A stretch of DNA of 64,000 nucleotides from Notospermus geniculatus (taxonomy: Eukaryota; Nemertea; Pilidiophora; Heteronemertea; Lineidae), in assembly GCA_002633025.1 (NCBI GenBank), contig NMRB01000825.1, positions 97,309-161,308 on the forward strand. The letters are read 5' to 3'. The translations under genes were made by a program, and so were the position numbers. Of this stretch, positions 62,201 through 64,000 are shown piece by piece. Positions within the stretch are counted from its first letter, which is position 1, and each line of letters begins with the position of its first letter. The notes under the pieces were generated by a model. It saw only the letters and a list, made by a program, of their open reading frames with translations, did not search any database and had not been told where the DNA came from.

Positions 62201-63981
62201 CGTCTAACATTGGCAGGTTTGCTGCCAGTGTGAGCGACTATGACCCCGGTTCATCCCTCTCTCCCCCAGAACTTTAGGCGCTCCTTCACATGAGTTTTCT
62301 CGCACAAGTTGGCTCTCTGCGGGTAACTCATGGGCAGTTGTCTGTGAGAAAACTCCTGTGGAGGACTGCCTTTCGGCAAGTGATGAGTCCTGTTGTTGTT
62401 GATAGCATTTTGTCCTGTTCTGTTCACGCATTTGTTTATGTTTAGCTTGACAAGATGGCTGACATCGTAACCATTGACCTGTGACGTCTGCATCGAGATG
62501 AGGCAACTGTCTGGCTTCACCTGTCGATTCGACATCGTCATGTTACTGGTAACCAATGGCAACCAGTAGCTATGCTTCTCGTAGTGATGGTGACCCTGTA
62601 CTATGTTCAGTGTCCTAAGGGCATCGGTTATCATAGTAAGGGGTCATGGCTGCAGCTGTGACATTACTGTTGACCCCATATTTTGGCAGCCTTATTTTCA
62701 TGTTCAGTAAACCTCTGCAGGAGAAGTTTGGAAAATCATACATATTTTCGAAAATTCTTTGCCTCTGGCTTCTCTGCTTCAAATTTCTTACACAGAAATC
62801 TTTGGTTCACAAAATTTTGGGGGTTCACAGTTGCGATTACAGGTCAGTCTAGGCTGCAGCGATCACATACACCTATAACTGCATAGTTGGTAGCCTTGGC
62901 GGTCTGTAACATATCATTACCTTTCTTTACCATGCCTTTACCATGCCTTTAGTTCCATAACCACGAGTGCCGACAGATTTAGTTCTTAAGCATGATAATA
63001 ATACCATTTTGTGGATTATTTTTGTACAGTTTGTCTGGCGCCCCTGGACAATATGATTATTCTGTCACTGGTTATCGCGGAGAAGAGGTATAAACTTGTC
63101 CGGTAACATTTTGTTGACCTTGACCCTCACTGTACTGTCATATCTTTTGGTTTCGTCCTTCATCGAGGGNAGAACAATGGAAAACTCTATTGTTCTCAGG
63201 CCTGCAGTTTTTTGCTTGCCTCAGAAGACAAGGCCCGGAAAACTCCTGTGGAAGACTGCCTTTCAGCAAGTGATGAGTCCCGGTGTTGTTGACAGCATTT
63301 TGTCCTGTTCTGTTCATGCATTTGTTTATGTTTAGCTTGGCAAGATGGCTGACATCGTAACCATTGACCTGTGACGTCTGCATCGAGATGAGGCAACTGT
63401 CTGGCTTCACCTGTCGACTCGACATCGTCATGTTACTGGTAACCAATGGCAACCAGTAGCTATGCTTCTCGTAGTGATGGTGACCCTGTACTATGTTCAG
63501 TGTCCTAAGGGCATCGGTTATCATAGTAAGGGGTCTTGGCTGCAGCTATGACATACTGTAGACCCCATGTTTTATCATGCCTTATCATTCATATACCCTC
63601 TGCAGGAGAAGTTTGGAAAATCGTACCTGCATGTATTTTCGAAAATTCTTTGGCTCTGGCTTCTTTGCTTCAAATTTCTATTACAGAAGAAATCTTTGGT
63701 TCACAAAATTTTGGGGGTTCACAGTTGCGATTACGGGTCAGTCTAGGCTGCAGCGATCACATACACCTATAACTGCATAGTTGGTAGCCTTGGCGGTCTG
63801 TAACATATCATTACCTTTCTTTACCATGCCTTTACCATGCCTTTAGTTCCATAACCACGAGTGCCGACAGATTTAGTTCTTAAGCATGATAATAATACCA
63901 TTTTGTGGATTATTTTTGTACAGTTTGTCTGGCGCCCCTGGACAGTATGATTATTCTGTCACTGGTTATCGCGGAGAAGAG
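17231..63981 (+). CDS. Anoctamin (TMEM16 family) channel or scramblase, 3' end beyond the window
   Basis: Exons: 17231-17315, 18125-18220, 19406-19447, 27381-27442, 28043-28171, 37291-37335, 38613-38786, 42442-42540, 49696-49829, 52585-52691, 53292-53347, 57092-57148, 57378-57442, 57707-57841, 58198-58364, 59068-59288, 59670-59871, 59997-60108, then one of 60714-60774, 63030-63087 or 63924-63981. All junctions are GT-AG and the phases agree throughout. A Pro/Gly-rich N-terminus is followed by the anoctamin dimerisation domain ([35 protein letters not shown]). Next come [39 protein letters not shown] with membrane segment 1, the Cys-rich loop [32 protein letters not shown] (segment 2), LEFWKRRE, segments 3-4 (59260-59871) and [20 protein letters not shown] (segment 5). 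Family members are Ca2+-activated chloride channels or lipid scramblases in plasma or internal membranes. The Ca2+-binding segments 6-8 are outside the window, so which one this is, and which ANO subtype, cannot be decided. Confidence 0.93.
19154..19329. mobile_element. TA-flanked pogo/Tigger-like MITE
   Basis: Ends CAGTGGACCCTCCATTTC and, inverted, TGGAGAGGTTCCACTG, each flanked by TA. It contains inverted GGACACCT/AGGTGTCC. It lies about 75 bp upstream of anoctamin exon 3. Degenerate relatives are visible near 20765-20855 and 57945-58020. Confidence 0.8.
21283..21525. mobile_element. Hairpin element (MITE)
   Basis: GCCTAATTCATACTTTGACG at the left corresponds to the diverged inverted TACATTTGTATGAACAAGGC at the right. 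The interior is rich in CGACGC/GCGTCG words. It sits in anoctamin intron 3. Confidence 0.65.
22384..22899. mobile_element. Outer MITE interrupted by a second element
   Basis: AGGCTGAGTTCACA at 22384 is repeated, inverted, as TGTGAACTCAGCCT ending at 22899. The element at 22400-22777 is nested just inside the left end. Confidence 0.6.
22400..22777. mobile_element. MITE with AGCCGTGTTTACACCT ends
   Basis: AGCCGTGTTTACACCTATG at the left; AGGTGTAAACACGGCT at the right. It has a G/C-rich interior with CCGGATC and GGGCTAA motifs. A related but distinct element is at 26015-26477. Confidence 0.8.
23667..24059 (+). mobile_element. tRNA-derived SINE with ATT-repeat tail
   Basis: The head has RNA polymerase III boxes: TGGTCTAGTGGTTAG (A box) and GGTTCGATTCC (B box). 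A body with CTTGAGCAAGTCACTTTGCC and GTGTAAAAGGGGTACCTGG follows, ending in (ATT)n. A second, related copy is at 59380-59660. A 58-bp palindrome (23941-23998) sits inside the body. Confidence 0.85.
23941..23998. repeat. Perfect 28-bp inverted repeat with 2-nt loop
   Basis: Arms beginning AGGCCTATAGCTGGGGGTAA and ending TTACCCCCAGCTATAGGCCT are exact complements around a central AA. It lies within the SINE body. Confidence 0.97.
25102..25141 (+). CDS. Candidate internal first exon of the anoctamin gene
   Basis: ATG with 13 codons ([13 protein letters not shown]) plus one base, then a GTAAGA donor. Phase 1 matches the acceptor of the exon at 27381, so a shorter anoctamin isoform starting within intron 3 is possible. 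Evidence is limited to the start codon, donor and phase. Confidence 0.3.
25641..25712 (+). CDS. Candidate 72-nt cassette exon of the anoctamin gene
   Basis: It follows a pyrimidine-rich acceptor (TTGCTTTTCTTGAAG). It is open in the required phase (about [20 protein letters not shown]) and keeps phase 1, so inclusion or skipping preserves the frame. The donor GTTCTT is poor, which is the main doubt. Confidence 0.25.
26015..26477. mobile_element. MITE with long G/C-rich arms
   Basis: Left TAGCTGTGGTTACACTACAT; right, inverted, ATGTAGTGTAAACAGGGCTA. The interior has mirrored CCCGGGC/GCCCGGG and ACCCGCG/CGCGGGT words. Its ends resemble those of 22400-22777. Confidence 0.8.
27939..27972. repeat. 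Perfect 34-bp palindrome
   Basis: CCCATGTTCCCGAAGCC is followed directly by its exact reverse complement, with no loop. It lies in the intron before the exon at 28043. Confidence 0.97.
28593..28746. mobile_element. MITE rich in TGACGTCA words
   Basis: ATAGAGGACGTACAGCGAC at the left is matched, inverted, by CGTGCACATCCTCTAT at the right. TGACGTCA-like palindromes recur inside. An element with similar ATAGAGG ends is at 31628-31748. Confidence 0.6.
28974..29187. mobile_element. MITE family B, copy 1
   Basis: Ends CAATAGACTCTATCACTCC and, inverted, GGAGTGATATCGTCTATTG. The interior has mirrored CATGACGTCCCACA and AAAAAAAATCCAGTTG / CAATTTGATTTTTTCC segments. Other copies are at 33786, 42775 and 44284. 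Confidence 0.9.
29303..29715. mobile_element. Long-TIR hairpin element, family A copy 2
   Basis: It shares most of its length with 8185-8597, including ACCATAAATTGAAGGCAGAA and AAAATTATTCTGCCACA. The ends are CAATAGAGAGGCTGCACAGC and, inverted, GCTGCACAACCTCTCTAATG. It lies about 115 bp after MITE family B copy 1. Confidence 0.85.
30401..30442. repeat. (TTC/ATC)n microsatellite
   Basis: Uninterrupted TTC and ATC trinucleotides over 42 bases. Confidence 0.95.
30739..30852. mobile_element. Compact hairpin MITE
   Basis: The left arm CTATTAGGGAGGTTTCGCAA and right arm TTGCGAAACCTCCCTAATAG are exact complements at the ends. Pairing continues about 45 bp with few mismatches. Confidence 0.92.
31628..31748. 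mobile_element. Short MITE
   Basis: ATAGAGGCTTTGCAAATGAC pairs with the inverted CAATTGCAAGGCCTCTAT. Confidence 0.65.
32943..33002 (+). CDS. Probable 60-nt cassette exon of the anoctamin gene
   Basis: A strong acceptor (TTTTTTTTCCACGTCAG) precedes 20 open codons ([20 protein letters not shown]), followed by an AAG|GTAGCA donor. Both sides are phase 0, as required between the exons at 28043 and 37291. It would insert 20 residues in the disordered N-terminal part before the dimerisation domain. Confidence 0.55.
33786..34027. mobile_element. MITE family B, copy 2
   Basis: It has the family ends (AATAGACTCTATCACTCC; GGAGTGATATCGTCTATT) and the GTCATGACGTCCCGCACGTC segment mirrored inside. Confidence 0.93.
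34567..34896. mobile_element. Hairpin element
   Basis: ATGCAGCTATCAAGTTTAGC at the left pairs with the inverted AACTTGATAGCTGCAT at the right. Homology continues through CCCCCCCTCAGGCA / TGCCTGAGGAGGGGGG. CGTCGA words recur inside. Confidence 0.85.
35086..35198. mobile_element. MITE family C, copy 1
   Basis: CCGTATGCACAGGTCGAACT pairs with the inverted ACCTGTGCATACGG. The core TTTCTCTTTGCTTGAAGCAT recurs in the copy at 50038-50165. Confidence 0.88.
36088..36901. mobile_element. Pogo/Tigger-like element with TA target, carrying a short Cys-rich frame
   Basis: Ends CAGTAAACCCTCGCTATAAC and, inverted, GTTATAGCGAGGGTTTACTG, flanked by TA on both sides. Subterminal copies of CTCGCTATAACGTAC occur. 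Inside, a plus-strand frame (36415-36651) encodes two CxxC pairs (CPVC and CKYC, a zinc-ribbon spacing). It is too short for a transposase and may be a remnant of a DNA-binding domain or chance. Confidence 0.88.
37101..37200. mobile_element. Compact hairpin MITE
   Basis: CATACTAGGCGTAGTATCAT and ATGATACTACGCCTAGTATG are exact complements. The outer CACAAAA/TTTTGTG also pairs. It lies about 90 bp before the anoctamin exon at 37291. Confidence 0.93.
38267..38543. mobile_element. MITE directly upstream of the dimerisation-domain exon
   Basis: TTAAAGCCCCACAGTATTGA pairs with the inverted TCAATACAGTGGGGCTTTAA. It ends about 70 bp before the acceptor of the exon at 38613. Confidence 0.88.
40069..40094. 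repeat. Perfect 26-bp palindrome
   Basis: CTTGGAGGAATTA followed by its exact reverse complement. Confidence 0.95.
42130..42420. repeat. Minisatellite, about 21-bp unit
   Basis: Repeats of GCCAGTTTTAATGGCATAGAT and variants with GATGGC or GTAGAT run up to about 20 bp before the exon at 42442. The repeat is open in one frame, giving a repetitive Ser-Phe-Asp-Gly pattern, but has no other coding support. Confidence 0.92.
42775..43004. mobile_element. MITE family B, copy 3
   Basis: AATAGACGATATCACTCCAA at the left; inverted TTGGAGTGATAGTCTATT at the right. The same mirrored interior as the other copies. Confidence 0.93.
43391..43622. mobile_element. Hairpin element with about 65-bp arms
   Basis: TTCTCAAATTGACG...AAAGATCTGTGCACTTC at the left pairs with GAAGTGCGCAGATCTG...AATTTGAGAA at the right. 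AACCTCGATCTGAA / TTCAGATCGAGG also pair. Confidence 0.88.
44284..44529. mobile_element. MITE family B, copy 4
   Basis: CAATAGACGATATCACTTC at the left; inverted GGAGTGATAGTCTATTG at the right. Most complete copy of the family in the window. Confidence 0.94.
45375..45590. mobile_element. Long hairpin with second inner inverted repeat
   Basis: ACAAAACAGAAGTCGTCTTC pairs with the inverted GACGACTTCTGTTTTGT. AATTTTCGACCCCAACCG pairs with CGGTTGGGGTCGAAAATT, and inner AGTAGAGATTCCAG pairs with CTGGAATCTCTACT. Nearly the whole element can fold on itself. Confidence 0.93.
46231..46353. mobile_element. Short MITE
   Basis: AGTTTAGAATCCCCGATC and its exact inverted copy GATCGGGGATTCTAAACT bound a 123-bp element. 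Confidence 0.93.
46647..46661 (+). CDS. Probable 15-nt microexon of the anoctamin gene
   Basis: A strong acceptor (TTTTTTTACTTGTGTTAG) is followed by GGC TTA TTC GAT GAG and a GTGAGC donor, adding Gly-Leu-Phe-Asp-Glu. It is phase 0 on both sides, as needed between the exons at 42442 and 49696. Alternative microexons of a few residues are known in the cytoplasmic part of vertebrate ANO1, so this is plausible biology, but it rests on splice signals alone. Confidence 0.5.
46808..47035. mobile_element. TA-flanked MITE with CTGTAAAGCAGG ends
   Basis: CTGTAAAGCAGGAAAATTTC and inverted AAATTATCTTGCTTTACAG, flanked by TA. The interior carries many TTCGCG/CGCGAA words. Confidence 0.9.
47178..47238. 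repeat. G/C-rich tandem repeat
   Basis: CTCGGCGCTCGGTGCTCGCCG occurs twice and then decays to three 7-bp CTCGCCG units. It is an unusually G/C-rich island in an A/T-rich intron. Confidence 0.9.
49112..49271. mobile_element. MITE
   Basis: CTAAAGCCGGCCATACACG pairs with the inverted CGTGTATGGGCAGCTTTAG. Inner ATTATTGCACAATATG / CATATTGTGCAATAAT also pair. Confidence 0.92.
50038..50165. mobile_element. MITE family C, copy 2
   Basis: It shares TTTCTCTTTGCTTGAAGCAT and AATGAAAGTGTGGCTGAAGT with 35086-35198. The ends are more diverged. Confidence 0.8.
50240..50290 (-). mobile_element. tRNA-like fragment (SINE remnant)
   Basis: On the minus strand GTGGGTTCGAATCTGGTAGG contains a polymerase III B box (GGTTCGAATCT). 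No A box or folded cloverleaf was found, so this is a fragment and not a tRNA gene. Confidence 0.45.
50868..51107. mobile_element. Hairpin element flanked by TTAA (piggyBac-like ends)
   Basis: Arms AGCCATATACTCACGAGAGC and inverted GCTCTCGTGATTGTATGGCT are each flanked by TTAA. They pair for about 45 bp (GCTACCGTAGCCGTCGATTC / GAATCGACGGCTACGGTAGC). TTAA is the classic piggyBac target, but no transposase is present. Confidence 0.85.
51802..52204. mobile_element. Inverted-repeat element
   Basis: CTTTGGTTTACGGGC at the left; GCCCGTAAACCAAAG at the right (exact). The interior has repeated GGAGGAAATAAAA and GGCGGAAATAAAA type words. Confidence 0.82.
52264..52372. mobile_element. Short hairpin MITE
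   Basis: ATTTTAGAACGTTCCTTAAT at the left pairs with ATTAAGGAACGTTCTAAAAT at the right, across about 40 bp of arm (inner copies diverge slightly). Confidence 0.9.
52721..53056. mobile_element. PIF/Harbinger-like MITE with TTA target duplication
   Basis: Ends GGCCTTGTTCACACTGGCGG and exact inverted CCGCCAGTGTGAACAAGGCC, flanked by TTA on both sides. TIR length, G/C-rich start and 3-bp TTA duplication fit Tourist/Harbinger-type elements. Confidence 0.9.
54012..54053 (+). CDS. Probable 42-nt cassette exon of the anoctamin gene
   Basis: After TGTGTGTGTGATATTTAAG, 14 open codons read [14 protein letters not shown], then a GTGAGT donor. Phase 0 on both sides fits between the exons at 53292 and 57092. 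It would add an acidic Ser/Asp-rich segment to the cytoplasmic loop before membrane segment 1. The acceptor is only moderate. Confidence 0.5.
54408..54510. mobile_element. Compact hairpin
   Basis: GTATACGAAAACGCCGGTTA pairs with TAACCGGCGTTTTCGTATAC. GGCTTCA / TGAAGCC pair inside. A second pair, AAAGGCCTGAACCCACT (54526) and AGTGGGTTCGGGCCTTT (to 54677), follows immediately. Confidence 0.92.
54882..55004. mobile_element. Short MITE
   Basis: ATAGCTCCGTATCATCGATC... at the left pairs with the inverted GACACGGATCAACTACATG...TACGGAGCCTTGCCGAAA at the right. Confidence 0.85.
55783..56685. mobile_element. Foldback element with arms made partly of a 15-bp tandem repeat
   Basis: The left arm (about 55783-56128) begins with eight to nine units of GGCACTGGTAAAAAA, then GGGGGGTAGGTAAAAAAGGC and a unique stretch. 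The right arm (about 56334-56685) carries the same parts inverted (TTTTTTACCAGTGCC units, GCCTTTTTTACCTACCCCCC). A spacer of about 200 bp separates them. Terminal inverted repeats built of short tandem repeats are the hallmark of foldback transposons. Confidence 0.88.
58403..58756. repeat. Cluster of GGCCTTAAAAAGCCTTAAA repeats
   Basis: CCTTAAAAAGCATTAAAA, GGCCTTAAAAAGCCTTAAAT, GGCCTTAAAAAGGCCTTAAA and GGCCTTAAAAAGCGTTAAAA recur through this intron segment, mixing direct copies with AAGGCCTT palindromes. Confidence 0.75.
58851..59046. mobile_element. MITE ending 21 bp before exon 59068
   Basis: ATTAAAGGCCCATTTCC at the left pairs with the diverged inverted AATGGAAACGTGCTTTAAT. AGATTCCGCCA / TGGCGGATT and GCTGTTTTCACAG / CTGTGAAAACTGC pair inside. 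Confidence 0.82.
59380..59660 (+). mobile_element. tRNA-derived SINE, second copy
   Basis: The head CGGTGGTGTAGTGGTTCGGG (A-box region) and AGGTTGGAATCCC (mutated B box) precede GGGCAAGTCTCTTTACCTC and GTATAAATGGGTACC. It fills most of the 381-bp intron between the exons at 59068 and 59670. A short inverted copy of the head (GAACCACTACACCACTGGG, from 59357) lies just upstream and forms a hairpin with it. Confidence 0.82.
60511..60581. repeat. Direct repeat, two 35-bp copies
   Basis: ATGAGAAGTTTGAGAGGCCT with following AGAGGATAATGGGAG occurs twice in succession. Confidence 0.9.
60714..60774 (+). CDS. Anoctamin exon 20, version a (mutually exclusive)
   Basis: After TCTCTATCCCTAG, 61 nt read [20 protein letters not shown] in the frame set by the preceding exon, then a GTATAG donor. 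It aligns with the segment that follows FFKGR in other anoctamins (the x-V-G-x-P-G-D-Y ... EEC region), an extracellular loop after membrane segment 5. Entry phase 2, exit phase 0. Confidence 0.85.
61015..61405. repeat. Degenerate repeat GGCAGAGAAGCAATA-CACCCTGTA, interrupted by an insertion
   Basis: Units of about 35-45 bp with AGAAGCAATA and CACCCTGTAT are visible. A G/C-rich inverted-repeat insert (GTGCGGATCCAAGGG to CCCGGATCCGCCC, about 61090-61253) splits them. Confidence 0.7.
63030..63087 (+). CDS. Anoctamin exon 20, version b (mutually exclusive)
   Basis: Acceptor TTATTTTTGTACAG; 58 nt encoding [19 protein letters not shown] in the same phase as version a; donor GTATAA. One codon shorter than version a, and clearly its homologue (shared Leu at the start, Pro-Gly, and Tyr-Arg-x-Glu-Glu end). 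Confidence 0.85.
63924..63981 (+). CDS. Anoctamin exon 20, version c (duplicate of b)
   Basis: Same splice sites and same protein as version b, with one synonymous difference (CAA to CAG for Gln). It lies in the second unit of the tandem duplication, 19 bases before the window end. Confidence 0.85.
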
Positions 63982-64000
63982 GTATAAACTTGTCCGGTAA

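Larger units (their letters stand above)
62349..64000 (+). repeat. Tandem duplication of about 890 bp containing an anoctamin exon
   Basis: Unit 1 runs from 62349 (AAAACTCCTGTGGAGGACTG) to about 63100 plus a partly unique spacer. Unit 2 starts at 63239 and continues to the window end. The units are nearly identical over long stretches (for example AACCAATGGCAACCAGTAGC and GGTTCACAGTTGCGATTAC). Each ends with one copy of the alternative exon. A single ambiguous base at 63170 lies between the units, so an assembly effect must be considered. Confidence 0.93.

Overview
This is eukaryotic genomic DNA with intron-rich, protein-coding genes. It comes from a metazoan, most likely a marine invertebrate: introns are 0.1-9 kb, MITE-like hairpins and tRNA-derived SINEs are dense, and short palindromes such as TAGGCCTA, TACATGTA and ACCGGT recur. 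The two recognisable genes have clear vertebrate counterparts. A deuterostome (echinoderm or hemichordate) or a lophotrochozoan would fit; I cannot settle which from sequence alone. No bacterial, viral or organellar gene was recognised.

Layout. 1-3800: no gene, only a 75-80 bp minisatellite, a second tandem repeat and an A/T-rich hairpin. 3873-7539 (+): a complete 9-exon PWP1 gene (WD40 ribosome-biogenesis and chromatin factor) whose exons join to 547 codons in frame, with a poly(A) signal just after the stop. 7600-11236: intergenic or 3' UTR, with two inverted-repeat elements. 11237-15448 (-): a coiled-coil plus C2H2 zinc-finger gene whose middle exons are tandemly duplicated; as read, the frame breaks at both edges of the duplicated block. 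15449-17230: probable promoter region between divergent genes. 17231 to beyond the window end (+): a large anoctamin/TMEM16 gene; about 20 exons covering the cytoplasmic N-terminus through the fifth membrane segment are present, and the Ca2+-binding part lies past the window.

The most interesting material is in the anoctamin gene. The exon after membrane segment 5 exists in three versions (60714-60774, 63030-63087, 63924-63981). The last two lie in a recent ~890-bp tandem duplication, and phases are such that including two versions creates a premature stop, so they should be mutually exclusive. Phase-compatible alternative first exons (16579, 25102), cassette exons (25641, 32943, 54012) and a 15-nt microexon (46647) are also visible. 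In the zinc-finger gene, the two duplicate copies give natural empty sites for three transposon insertions, one with a clean TA target. A foldback element with internally repetitive arms (55783-56685) and several hairpin-element families fill the introns.
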